DNA of 64,000 nucleotides from JBHHUI01 sp965248775. Lineage in GTDB: Bacteria; Chloroflexota; Anaerolineae; Anaerolineales; JBHHUI01. The stretch spans positions 1,674,001 through 1,738,000 of the forward strand of contig OZ252150.1 in the NCBI GenBank assembly GCA_965248775.1, in the 5' to 3' direction. The position numbers and the translations under genes are program-made. Below, piece after piece: positions 17,592 through 25,603 of this stretch (the stretch's first letter is position 1; each line of letters starts with the position of its first letter). The notes below the pieces were generated by a model, which did no database searches, was not told where the DNA came from, and worked only from the letters and a program-made list of their open reading frames with translations.

Positions 17592-18833
17592 ATGACAACT
17601 ACACACGCATTTTATCTCGCCACCGAGGCCGCACAGTTAGAACGCTCTGTCATGCGACGCCTGCTCAAGTTCGCAGTCGCGCCTAAAATTATTTCTCTCG
17701 CAGGGGGCCTGCCGGCAGACGACTTGCTGCCAACCGAGCAGTTTGCCGAATGCCTGGCGGCAGTGCTGGAGCGCGATGGCAGCACGGCCTTGCAGTATGG
17801 CCCCGTGTTCGCACCGTTGCAGGCGTGGATTGCGGAGTACATGCACTCCCGGGGCGTGGCATGTACTCCGGAGCAGGTCTTCCTCACCAATGGTGCACAG
17901 CAAGGCTTGTCCATCCTTTCACGCCTGTTCCTCGATCCGGGTGATCATGCAGTGACGGAAGCGATTACATTCACGGGTATTCGGCAAGTTACTGCCGGGC
18001 GCGGCATGACGATGCATACGATCCCGACCGATCTTGAATTTGGTGCCGACATGGATGCGTTGCAGAGCGCATTGGAGACGCACCCCACCCCCCGGATGGC
18101 GGTTCTAATCCCGGACTTTCATAATCCACTGGGCGTCAGCATGAACCCGGAGCGACGTGAACGCGCCGCGGCGCTTGCGGCTGAATTTGGCGTTCCGCTT
18201 GTGGAAGATGATCCCTACAGCGCGCTACGCTTTGGAGGCAAACTACCTGCGCCGATAAAAGCATATGATGATAGCGATAGCGTTTTCTACGTCGGCTCAT
18301 TCTCGAAGATACTCGCCCCGGCGGTACGTTTGGGTTGGATCATCGCCCCGCTGAATCTGGTTCCAAATATCCAGGTATTGCGTGAATCATTTGATCTGGA
18401 ATCATCGAGCCTGATGCAGCGCGCCGTCTTTGAATTTCTGGATCGCGGATTGCTGCAGCCTCACCTGGAGCGACTTATCTGCGCGAATCGTGTACGGCGT
18501 GACACAATGTTGGCAGCGCTCGAAGAGCACCTTGGTGACATTGCATCCTGGTCACATCCGCAAGGCGGACTCTTCACCTGGGTGAAGTTGCCGGAAGAAA
18601 TTAACACTGAGAAGCTGTTCCCGGCAGCAATTGAGCAAAAGGTTGCTTATATACCCGGCAATGCTTTTGCGGTAGTTGGGGGTTCGACAAATGCTATGCG
18701 ACTTAATTTCAGCAGTGCGCCCCCCGCGGATATTCGAACCGCAGTCGAACGTCTGGCCAACGTCATTCGACAAGACATGGCGATGCCGGACAAAATTATT
18801 ACCACAAAGACACGAAGTGAAGTACTCGCTTGA
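17592..18833 (+). CDS. PLP-dependent aminotransferase, probably tyrosine/aromatic
   Basis: A 413-residue class I/II aminotransferase of the 2-aminoadipate (LysN)/MocR-like subgroup. It shows KIISLAGGLPADDLLP near the start, QYGPVFAPLQAWIAEYM, FLTNGAQQGL (PLP phosphate contact), PDFHNPLGVSM, LVEDDPYSALRFGG and the PLP lysine in VGSFSKILAPAVRLGW. The C-terminal arginine site is in NAMRLNFSSA. Because the next three genes degrade 4-hydroxyphenylpyruvate, the most likely reaction is tyrosine plus 2-oxoglutarate giving 4-hydroxyphenylpyruvate. Kynurenine or 2-aminoadipate activity is possible from family alone. The last ten or so residues (TTKTRSEVLA) are extra relative to the domain. Confidence 0.87.
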   Translation: MTTTHAFYLATEAAQLERSVMRRLLKFAVAPKIISLAGGLPADDLLPTEQFAECLAAVLERDGSTALQYGPVFAPLQAWIAEYMHSRGVACTPEQVFLTNGAQQGLSILSRLFLDPGDHAVTEAITFTGIRQVTAGRGMTMHTIPTDLEFGADMDALQSALETHPTPRMAVLIPDFHNPLGVSMNPERRERAAALAAEFGVPLVEDDPYSALRFGGKLPAPIKAYDDSDSVFYVGSFSKILAPAVRLGWIIAPLNLVPNIQVLRESFDLESSSLMQRAVFEFLDRGLLQPHLERLICANRVRRDTMLAALEEHLGDIASWSHPQGGLFTWVKLPEEINTEKLFPAAIEQKVAYIPGNAFAVVGGSTNAMRLNFSSAPPADIRTAVERLANVIRQDMAMPDKIITTKTRSEVLA

Positions 18834-18876
18834 CTCTTGTAGTATCTACGGTTTCAATTCTCGCTGGAGGTAATAA

Positions 18877-20004
18877 ATGACAGCGCCCCCAATTACCGAA
18901 ACACGGCCAATGACCGAAGAGGCCGAACATCTCAAGATTAATTCGGTCGACCATATCCATTTTTGGGTCGGTAACGCCAAACAGGCCATGTATTACTGGT
19001 GGAAAGCATTCGGCTTCAAACCCGTGGCCTTCTCCGGTCTCGAGACCGGCAACCGCCGTTTTGCATCCTACGTTCTAGAATCTGGAAAGATCCGCTTCGT
19101 TGTGTCGGCAGCCTATAGCCCTACAGATGAAATGGCCGCCCATCATCTGTTGCATGGCGATGGCGTAAAAGCGATTGCCCTGGGGGTAGATGATGTTGAG
19201 ACGGCCCACCAGGGCACTACGGAACGTGGTGGCGTGAGCGCCTGGGAGTCACGCGAGGAAAAAGACGAATCCGGTATCCTGCGTACCGCTGCGATCCGAA
19301 CCTATGGCGAGACACTTCTCGTTTTCATCAACCGCGATGACTACAATGGGCCGTTTAGACCGACCTACCAGGCCCTTGATCTCGAAGCAGAGGGCAGCGG
19401 ATTGGCAGCAGTAGATCATATTGTCGGCAATGTGCAATTGGGTAAGATGAATTACTGGGTCGACTTTTACCACCAGGTGATGGGCTTCCGGCAGTTGCTC
19501 CATTTCGATGACGAAGATATTAGCACGGAATATTCTGCACTCATGTCCAAAGTGATGCAGAACGGAAATGGTCGCATCAAATTTCCGATCAACGAACCGG
19601 CAGAGGGCAAACGCAAAAGCCAGATCGAGGAATATCTCGATTACTATCACTCGCCCGGCGTGCAACACATTGCCATGGCAAGCGGCAATATCCTGGAAAC
19701 CGTCCGCAAACTGAGAGAGAACGGGATCGAGTTTTTACGCGTTCCGGATACATATTACGATTCGCTGCCCGATCGGGTCGGCCAGATCGAGACTCCATTC
19801 GACGAAATTAGGAAACACGGCATCCTCGTCGATCGCGATGACGAAGGCTATTTGCTGCAGGTGTTCTCACGTCCATTGCAGGATCGACCTACAATGTTCG
19901 TCGAAGTCATCGAACGACATGGCAGTCGTGGCTTCGGCAAAGGCAACTTCCGGGCACTCTTTGAAGCCATCGAACACGAGCAGGAAAAGCGCGGCAATCT
20001 TTAG
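18877..20004 (+). CDS. hppD: 4-hydroxyphenylpyruvate dioxygenase
   Basis: A 375-residue non-heme Fe(II) enzyme converting 4-hydroxyphenylpyruvate to homogentisate. Two VOC half-domains are visible, the first starting VDHIHFWVGNAKQ and the second VDHIVGNVQLGK. The facial triad can be placed at His181 (VDHIVG), His264 (GVQHIAMAS) and Glu343 (MFVEVIERHG). The typical end RGFGKGNFRALFEAIEHEQ is complete. GGAGGT eight bases before the ATG at 18877 supports the start. It lies between the aminotransferase and the fumarylacetoacetase-like gene, as expected for a tyrosine catabolic operon. Confidence 0.96.
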   Translation: MTAPPITETRPMTEEAEHLKINSVDHIHFWVGNAKQAMYYWWKAFGFKPVAFSGLETGNRRFASYVLESGKIRFVVSAAYSPTDEMAAHHLLHGDGVKAIALGVDDVETAHQGTTERGGVSAWESREEKDESGILRTAAIRTYGETLLVFINRDDYNGPFRPTYQALDLEAEGSGLAAVDHIVGNVQLGKMNYWVDFYHQVMGFRQLLHFDDEDISTEYSALMSKVMQNGNGRIKFPINEPAEGKRKSQIEEYLDYYHSPGVQHIAMASGNILETVRKLRENGIEFLRVPDTYYDSLPDRVGQIETPFDEIRKHGILVDRDDEGYLLQVFSRPLQDRPTMFVEVIERHGSRGFGKGNFRALFEAIEHEQEKRGNL

Positions 20005-20019
20005 ACCTTCCGCTTCCCA

Positions 20020-20910
20020 ATGCGGCTGCTAACATTTTCGAGCGAACAAGATTCAATCCCGCGCCCGGGGGTTTTCGAGTCCGGAAATGTCCATGCGCTG
20101 CCCTTTGCGGACACACTCAAATTTTTACAAGCCGGCCCGGATGCGTGGCAATCGGCAGGGGGTGAACACCTGGCGGACTCAGGCGTCCCGCTCGCGGATG
20201 TGCAGCTGCACTCCCCATTGGAGCAGCCCCCTTCCTTCAGGGATTTCTACGCCTTCGAGGCGCATGTCAAGACCTCCTGGTCAAATCGGAGTAAACCGGT
20301 CCCGGCGGCTTGGTATGAAATGCCGGTGTTCTACTTCTCTAACCCGTCCGCCATGTTTGCCACCGATGCGGTAGTCCCCATCCCAGCGTACAGTGCTGCC
20401 ATGGATTACGAGCTCGAAATTGCGGCTATCATCGGACTCCCGGGGCAGGACATCCTGGCGGAGAAGGCACTCGATCACATTTTTGGATTCACTATCCTGA
20501 ACGACTGGTCCGCCCGCGATGAGCAGCGTCTGGAAATGCAGGTGGCCCTCGGTCCGGCCAAGGGGAAAGATTTCGCTTCGAGTCTCGGCCCGTGGATTGT
20601 CTCTCCGGATGAAATCAGCGCACATGCAACAGAGCGACTCGGGGTTTACGATCTGGAAATGACCGCGCGCGTCAATGGCAAAGAGCGTTCACGCGGAAAC
20701 TGGCAGGATTTGTATTATTCATTCGGTGAGATGATCGCCCGCGCTTCAGCCGGTGTAACGTTGCATCCTGGAGATGTGATCGGCTCGGGTACGGTTGGGA
20801 CGGGCTGCTTGCTAGAATTGACTCGCGGCCAGGGGCCCTGGCTGCAACCGGATGATATCGTCGAATTAGAAATAGAAAAAATCGGCGTTCTGCGCAACAC
20901 GGTAATATAA
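20020..20910 (+). CDS. Fumarylacetoacetate hydrolase family protein
   Basis: A 296-residue FAH-fold protein. The metal site shows MDYELEIAAIIG (ExE-type carboxylates) and NDWSARDEQ (Asp), followed by GPAKGKDFASSLGPW with the catalytic-site lysine region. The end GDVIGSGTVGTGCLLELT is typical. In this operon it should hydrolyse fumarylacetoacetate (or maleylacetoacetate) to fumarate and acetoacetate. It is shorter than eukaryotic FAH (about 420 residues) and lacks that enzyme's N-terminal SH3-like domain. Sixteen bases separate it from hppD. Confidence 0.88.
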   Translation: MRLLTFSSEQDSIPRPGVFESGNVHALPFADTLKFLQAGPDAWQSAGGEHLADSGVPLADVQLHSPLEQPPSFRDFYAFEAHVKTSWSNRSKPVPAAWYEMPVFYFSNPSAMFATDAVVPIPAYSAAMDYELEIAAIIGLPGQDILAEKALDHIFGFTILNDWSARDEQRLEMQVALGPAKGKDFASSLGPWIVSPDEISAHATERLGVYDLEMTARVNGKERSRGNWQDLYYSFGEMIARASAGVTLHPGDVIGSGTVGTGCLLELTRGQGPWLQPDDIVELEIEKIGVLRNTVI

Positions 20911-20928
20911 TGATACGGAACATATCTC

Positions 20929-22086
20929 ATGCCTTACTACTATCGCCTCGGAGACATCCCGCACAAACGCCATACGCAGTTTCGAAAACCCAACGGGGGC
21001 GGCCTGTACCGCGAGGAAGTGATGGGGCTTGACGGTTTCTCCGGCATCCAGTCGATTCTCTATCATCACTTCCTGCCACCGCGCGTGAAATCAATGAAAG
21101 AGATCGGACCCGCTAATCCTACATTTACGGACTACGGCCCGATTCGACATCGTGCATTTGCCACCGAAAATATACCCACAGGCGGAGACCCGGTTTCCGC
21201 TCGGCGGGTGATTCTCGCGAACAACGATGTTCAACCTGGTATCAGTCATGCCACTGAGAGTATGACCACGTTTTACCGCAATGCGCAGGCCTACGAGGTG
21301 TGGTTCACGCATGAGGGCAACGGCCAGTTGCATACCCAGTTTGGCAGACTGGACTTCGGCCCGGGCGATTATCTCGTGATCCCCTATGGCGTGACCTGGC
21401 AGATGCTGCTCGATTCTGCGAAGGCACGCTTCTTTGTAATCGAAGCGCCAACCCAGATAGAGCCTCCAAAACGGTACCGAAACAATTACGGCCAATTGCT
21501 GGAACATTCTCCATATTCCGAGCGCGACATGCGCCCACCGGCAGCGCTCGAAACATTTACTGACAGCGGTGAGTTTGAAGTGCGCGACACACTTTCACGA
21601 CACATGCTCGACCACCACCCCTTTGACGTCGTTGGCTGGGATGGTTATCTATATCCGTGGGCGTTCAGCATTCACGATTTTGAACCGATCACCGGCCGGG
21701 TGCACCAGCCCCCACCCGTACACCAGACCTTTGCGGGGCGGAATTTCGTGGTTTGTTCCTTTGTGCCACGCCTGTTCGACTATCATCCGGAGGGCATCCC
21801 AGCGCCGTATAACCACTCCAATGTGAACTCGGACGAGATCATCTATTACTGTGATGGCAACTTCATGTCACGAAAGGGCATCGACAAATACGACATCACA
21901 ATGCACCCGAGCGGTCTGCCCCACGGTCCGCAACCAGGCGCGACGGAAGCCTCTATCGGCAATGAGAGCACGGACGAGCTGGCGGTTATGGTGGATACTT
22001 TCAACCCGCTGCATGTGACGCCAGAGGCGCTTGAATGGGAGAAGGAAGACTACCAGGCGTCGTGGTTGGAAGGTGACGGTACATAG
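20929..22086 (+). CDS. hmgA: Homogentisate 1,2-dioxygenase
   Basis: A 385-residue ring-cleavage dioxygenase turning homogentisate into maleylacetoacetate. Family signs are PYYYRLGDIPHKRHTQFRKP at the start, EVWFTHEGNGQLHTQFGRL and FGPGDYLVIPYGVTWQM in the cupin, YNHSNVNSDEIIYYCDGNF with the iron-binding Glu and HPSGLPHGPQPG with active-site His. It is shorter than the classic proteobacterial and human enzymes (about 430-445 residues) but keeps the catalytic half. It ends the operon. No maleylacetoacetate isomerase gene accompanies it in the window. Confidence 0.93.
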   Translation: MPYYYRLGDIPHKRHTQFRKPNGGGLYREEVMGLDGFSGIQSILYHHFLPPRVKSMKEIGPANPTFTDYGPIRHRAFATENIPTGGDPVSARRVILANNDVQPGISHATESMTTFYRNAQAYEVWFTHEGNGQLHTQFGRLDFGPGDYLVIPYGVTWQMLLDSAKARFFVIEAPTQIEPPKRYRNNYGQLLEHSPYSERDMRPPAALETFTDSGEFEVRDTLSRHMLDHHPFDVVGWDGYLYPWAFSIHDFEPITGRVHQPPPVHQTFAGRNFVVCSFVPRLFDYHPEGIPAPYNHSNVNSDEIIYYCDGNFMSRKGIDKYDITMHPSGLPHGPQPGATEASIGNESTDELAVMVDTFNPLHVTPEALEWEKEDYQASWLEGDGT

Positions 22087-22150
22087 ATAATTGACAAAAA
22101 ATTACTTCCCTAAGATCACCTCGTTGTCATCACAATGTAAAGTTCGAACA

Positions 22151-22258
22151 AGATTTCTCCCTTTGGTCGAAATGACAAGACACAAGTCGAAAAATTAGGA
22201 AGATTAGTCGATAGGATGAGCTTTCCCACACTGTCATTTCGAGCGGAGCGAGAAATCT
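22151..22258. repeat. Palindromic intergenic repeat unit, 3' side of the GIY-YIG gene
   Basis: A 27-base arm reading AGATTTCTCCC...GAAATGACA at 22151-22177 is matched, about 55 bases on, by the complementary-type arm TGTCATTTCGAGCGGAGCGA... at 22232-22258. The same arm pair recurs on the other side of the GIY-YIG gene and, in altered form, at 37253-37351. Confidence 0.8.
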
Positions 22259-22273
22259 GACGCCGCAGGAATT

Positions 22274-22570
22274 CTAACCCCACTCCTTGCTCAGATCTTT
22301 CCATTCAGGATTCATTCCTTTAACCAGGGAATTTTTCTTCTCCCGCCGCCATTTCTTGATTTCCTTTTCTCTTTCCAGCGCGGATCGAACCTCACTTGTT
22401 TCCTCGAAGTACACCAACTTGTTCAAGTTGTATTTCGAAGAAAACCCCTTTACGAGCTTGTTCTTGTGTTCATATAGGCGCCGTTCAAGGTTGTTGGTCA
22501 TGCCTACGTACATAACATTGTTATTCCAGTTGGTCAGTAAGTAGACGTAGTAGCGCTTTTCTGAGGGCAC
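22274..22570 (-). CDS. GIY-YIG endonuclease-domain protein
   Basis: A 98-residue protein starting at GTG (22570-22568). The GIY-YIG fold is clear: YYVYLLTN and MYVGMTN are the two strands carrying the family tyrosines, NLERRLYEHK holds the catalytic Arg, and KLVYFEE the catalytic Glu. It is a single-domain UPF0213/YhbQ-type protein. GGGAG about nine bases before the GTG serves as ribosome site and lies inside a palindromic repeat arm. Longer upstream readings only translate repeat sequence and are unlikely. The gene is enclosed by copies of one palindromic repeat family on both sides, which suggests a link between nuclease and repeat. Function beyond nuclease is unknown. Confidence 0.85.
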   Translation of the reverse strand: MPSEKRYYVYLLTNWNNNVMYVGMTNNLERRLYEHKNKLVKGFSSKYNLNKLVYFEETSEVRSALEREKEIKKWRREKKNSLVKGMNPEWKDLSKEWG

Positions 22571-22819
22571 AAGTTTTCTCCCGTTGGTCGAAATGACATG
22601 GCTCTGTCGAATAGATAAGAGTAGTCGACGATAGGATGAGCCTTCCCACACTGTCATTTCGAGCGGAGCGAGAAATCTAATTTTGTGTGTAGGATTTCTT
22701 CCGTTGGTCGAAATGACAGGAGGAGTAGTCGATATGATAAGCTTTCCCAACCTGTCATTTCGAGCGGAGCGAGAAATCTTTTCTTGTGTGTAAGATTTCT
22801 CCCGTTGGTCGAAATGACA
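22571..22819. repeat. Tandem palindromic repeat array, 5' side of the GIY-YIG gene
   Basis: Two and a half units occur: arms at 22571-22598 and 22652-22678, at 22692-22718 and 22753-22779, then a lone arm at 22793-22819. TGTCATTTCGAGCGGAGCGA recurs with a spacing of 101 bases (22652 and 22753), as do the opposite arms (22692 and 22793). The spacers share GATAGGATGAGC or GATATGATAAGC and CTTTCCCA or CCTTCCCA. They contain no other gene. Confidence 0.85.
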
Positions 22820-22825
22820 AACTCC

Positions 22826-22877
22826 AGCCCAGTCCTGCACCGTCCAGTGTGGAGTGCACTGGGTGCGCACTCCACGT
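22826..22877. repeat. Interleaved palindrome next to the GIY-YIG repeat array
   Basis: Arms occur in the order CCCAGT, GTGGAGTGC, ACTGGG, GCACTCCAC, so the two inverted repeats interleave. It belongs by motif to the CCCAGT/ACTGGG group found in broken IS elements. It sits between the repeat array and the stop codon of the 4Fe-4S reductase gene. Confidence 0.6.
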
Positions 22878-22882
22878 TGTGG

Positions 22883-23845
22883 TTAATGCTTCCGCTTTCG
22901 CAGTAACTTCTCCGAGAGCCAAGGGCCGCGATCGGGTTCGCTCCATGGGCAGACTTCGATACAGATCGCGCAGCCATAGGTCTTCACGAAATACGGAATG
23001 CAGCGGTCGAAATCCCCGTACCATTTCTCGATGCCACGCACGAGTTGTTTCTCCAAGTAAATCGCATCCGGGGGACAATCCAGCACACAGCGCTGACAAG
23101 TCGCGCAAGTGTCCTGCACTCCAATATCCACGGGTTCATCCGTCGCCAGCGGCAAGTCCGTGAGGACCGCAGCGATACGGAAGTTTGAGCCGAACTCTTT
23201 GCTGATCAGGGAGCCGTGTTTGCCGAGTTCCCCCAAGCCCGCGTTGATCGCCAGCGGGATGTGCAAAATCTCTGTGCTGTTGGGGTTACCATAGGCTCGC
23301 GCCGGCCATCCGAGCGCCCGAATGTACTCGCCCAATTCAATCGCAATGCGCGACACTTCGCGGTAGGCGCGCATCACCTCCACGGCGGCGCGCTCATGCG
23401 GGACGTGCAACATTTCTTCGCGCCGCATGGGCATGCCGATACTGATGGCATATTTGTAGGGAACCTGATGGCCTTCGTAGAGCGCCTCATCAGAAATTTC
23501 TGTGATGCCGACGATGCCCGCACCCAAGCCCATTGCATGCTCCTTGATTGCAGCGGCCTGTTCCACGGGGTCTTCGGCGGCGAGCTGTTTGGGGGCGACG
23601 GGCCCATCCTGCCGGCGCAGTTGCCAGACATTCGCCAGCATATGCCTTACAACGCCCCAGACGTTCATCTGGCTGAAGAACTCGTCGAGGGCGTTCCACG
23701 ATAATGATTCGCCGGTTGCGTTATGGAAGACATGCCGGGCACGCGTTTTCTCGGCGGCACCCAGCCCGTTGATATCGTTGCCGGATGCAGGCTGCTCCTT
23801 GTAGCCGAAGGCGTAATCAGTGGGCGGGGTATCCACCAGCTTCAT
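22883..23845 (-). CDS. 4Fe-4S reductase, reductive-dehalogenase/epoxyqueuosine-reductase-like
   Basis: A 320-residue protein with a C-terminal double 4Fe-4S module: CATCQRCVLDCPPDAI and, 36 residues later, CAICIEVCPWS. The middle (GITEISDEALYEGHQVPYKYAISIGMPM; RAYGNPNSTEILHIPLAINAGLGELG) resembles the cobalamin-binding region shared by reductive dehalogenases and QueG. No Tat signal peptide is visible, so unlike respiratory dehalogenases it is probably cytoplasmic. It ends with a basic tail. Its true upstream partner, the small membrane gene at 25412, is now 1.56 kb away because an IS inserted exactly at the stop/start junction. Substrate unknown; organohalide or other corrinoid-dependent reduction is a guess. 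Confidence 0.75.
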   Translation of the reverse strand: MKLVDTPPTDYAFGYKEQPASGNDINGLGAAEKTRARHVFHNATGESLSWNALDEFFSQMNVWGVVRHMLANVWQLRRQDGPVAPKQLAAEDPVEQAAAIKEHAMGLGAGIVGITEISDEALYEGHQVPYKYAISIGMPMRREEMLHVPHERAAVEVMRAYREVSRIAIELGEYIRALGWPARAYGNPNSTEILHIPLAINAGLGELGKHGSLISKEFGSNFRIAAVLTDLPLATDEPVDIGVQDTCATCQRCVLDCPPDAIYLEKQLVRGIEKWYGDFDRCIPYFVKTYGCAICIEVCPWSEPDRGPWLSEKLLRKRKH

Positions 23846-23851
23846 TAGTCT

Positions 23852-25413
23852 AGTTTCCGGTGCGAAAGTGGCCCTACTGTGAGAAGATGCGAATGATCAA
23901 ACCCGCATTTTCCACAGAAAGGGCCGCTGCAATGTTACGTGACCGCCACGAAATCGACAAGCTCTTCCTGGACATTCTGGCATTGACGAGTGAGATGGAC
24001 CCGGTGTTGGCGCATATCGACGTATTGCTGGATGACGACGAGCTCTACCAACGAGTGCGCGGTGACTTTGCGCGACGCTATCCGAAAACACTACAGACGG
24101 GCCGCAACTCCACGCCGGTGGAAGTCGTGCTCAGGGTGTTAGTCGTAAAGCATTTGTACGGCTGGAGCTACGCGGAAACAGAGAAACATGTCAGGGACAG
24201 TCTGGTACTGCGCCACTTCTGCCGCGTGTACTTCGAGCGCGTGCCGGACGAGAAGACGCTCCTGCGCTGGGCGAACCTGCTCCAACCTGAAACACTTATC
24301 TCCCTGAACGCCCACGTGTTGCAGCTGGCCAGCAGGCTAAAGATCACCCGTGGCCGCAAGCTGCGCACAGATGGAACGGTTGTCGAGACCAACATCCGCT
24401 ACCCCACTGACAACGGCCTGCTGGCTGATGGTGTGCGTGTGCTTGGGCGCACGCTGAGACGGGCGAAAACGGTGCTCGGTGACACGACCGAACTGACGCA
24501 AGAGACGTTCCGCAACCGCTCCCGCAGTGCCCGCAAGTATGCTCGCCAGGTGGCCAATCAGGCCCGCAGGCGCTCCGAGACAGCTAAAGCGCAGCTGACG
24601 ACCACGTACCGCAAGCTGCTGCAGGTCGCCCGCCAGAGTGTGCAGCAGGCGAAAATCGTTCTGGAGCAGCTGCAGACACAGAAAGATCGCGCAGCGCAGC
24701 GCTTGACCGCGACCCTCGAGACCTTCACCCCGCGTGTCGAGCAGGTCATCAGTCAATGTGAGCGGCGGGTCTTCGCCGGCGAGAGTGTCCCGGCGAGTGA
24801 GAAGCTCGTAAGTCTCTTTGAACCGCATACCGCCATCATCCGCAGGAACAAGGTCCGCAAGCCCACCGAGTTCGGGCGCAAGGTCTGGCTCGATGAAGTC
24901 GACGGCGGCTTGCTAAGCAACTGGCGCGTCCTCGCTGGCAATCCGAACGATGTCAATCAGTGGCAACCTGCCCTCGACCAGCACACGCAGCAGTTTGGCT
25001 GCGCACCGGAACAGGTCAGCGGCGATCGCGGACTCTACTCGCCCGGCAACGAAGCTTATGCTCGCGCATTAGGTGTCGCGCGCGTCATCTTGCCCAAGCC
25101 CGAGCACAAATCCAAACAACGTCGGGCCCATGAAAAGCAACTCTGGTTCCGCCGTGGCCGGCGTTACCACGCCGGCGTCGAAGGTCGGATAAGTGTCTTG
25201 AAACGCCGCTATCGACTCGACCGTTGCCGCAATCGTGGCGAAGCAGGCTTCCACCGTTGGGTCGGGCTGGCCATCCTGGCGGCCAATCTCAATACCATCG
25301 GTACCAAGCTGGCGGCCAAGGCCACGTAACTATGCAATTGTCAAGGTTCACTCCCAGCAAGAAGTTCGCCCTTGCCGATTTCTGATTAGGTGGTGCGTTT
25401 TGCACCGGAAACT
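23852..25413 (+). mobile_element. DUF772-type IS (ISNCY/IS5-like), copy 1
   Basis: 1562 bp. The terminal repeat AGTTTCCGGTGC (23852) is inverted at 25402-25413. AGTCT flanks both ends (23847-23851 and 25414-25418). The identical-length second copy at 31582-33143 has the same AGTCT flanks, so the insertion target seems specific. This copy separates the start codon of the 4Fe-4S reductase from the stop codon of its small upstream partner. Confidence 0.88.
23887..25329 (+). CDS. DUF772-type transposase, copy 1
   Basis: About 480 residues from ATG 23887; a GTG at 23860 inside the terminal repeat would add nine. The N-terminus (MRGDFARRYPKTLQTGR type region, then VVLRVLVVKHLYGWSYAETEKHV) is DUF772-like. 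The DDE core includes LRTDGTVVETNIRYPTDNGLL, and later VSGDRGLYSPGNEAYA and the Glu in YHAGVEGRISVLKRRY. A long Arg/Gln-rich coiled coil (about residues 200-290) lies between. The family name is uncertain: databases place such proteins in ISNCY or near IS5/IS1182. Intact and almost identical to copy 2 (differences such as KLFLD/KFFLD, SEMD/SELD, PEH/PGH). Confidence 0.88.
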   Translation: MRMIKPAFSTERAAAMLRDRHEIDKLFLDILALTSEMDPVLAHIDVLLDDDELYQRVRGDFARRYPKTLQTGRNSTPVEVVLRVLVVKHLYGWSYAETEKHVRDSLVLRHFCRVYFERVPDEKTLLRWANLLQPETLISLNAHVLQLASRLKITRGRKLRTDGTVVETNIRYPTDNGLLADGVRVLGRTLRRAKTVLGDTTELTQETFRNRSRSARKYARQVANQARRRSETAKAQLTTTYRKLLQVARQSVQQAKIVLEQLQTQKDRAAQRLTATLETFTPRVEQVISQCERRVFAGESVPASEKLVSLFEPHTAIIRRNKVRKPTEFGRKVWLDEVDGGLLSNWRVLAGNPNDVNQWQPALDQHTQQFGCAPEQVSGDRGLYSPGNEAYARALGVARVILPKPEHKSKQRRAHEKQLWFRRGRRYHAGVEGRISVLKRRYRLDRCRNRGEAGFHRWVGLAILAANLNTIGTKLAAKAT

Positions 25414-25603
25414 AGTCTAGCTCTTCATCCACCCAATAGACCTGCCCTTGCGCTTCCATCTCTCGGTATTTTGCCCGGATACGACGCCCGACGACAAAGT
25501 AGGCTAAAAACATCTGCACGATGCGCCATATCAGCTGCATATCGCGTCGCAGGTATGCGATTCGGGAATGGCTGCCCCCGGTTTCTTCGTTTATTGTGCG
25601 CAT
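25412..25603 (-). CDS. Small membrane protein, probable partner of the 4Fe-4S reductase
   Basis: A 63-residue protein with an amphipathic/hydrophobic middle (MQLIWRIVQMFLAYFVVGRRI) followed by a charged tail ending WVDEELD. Its present stop TAG comes from the IS end. Before the insertion the sequence would have read GAC TAATGAAG, so its stop TAA overlapped the ATG of the reductase gene (TAATG), as in tightly coupled operons. Small hydrophobic partners are known for reductive dehalogenases (RdhB anchors), but this one has a single short hydrophobic stretch, so homology is not claimed. The ATG start at 25603 lies near an AT-rich region. Confidence 0.6.
   Translation of the reverse strand: MRTINEETGGSHSRIAYLRRDMQLIWRIVQMFLAYFVVGRRIRAKYREMEAQGQVYWVDEELD

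Noticed and set aside
22571..22819. Possible CRISPR array from regularly spaced repeats (101 bp)
   Set aside because: The spacers are themselves repeated and the arms alternate in orientation, so this is a palindromic repeat array. No cas genes are present.
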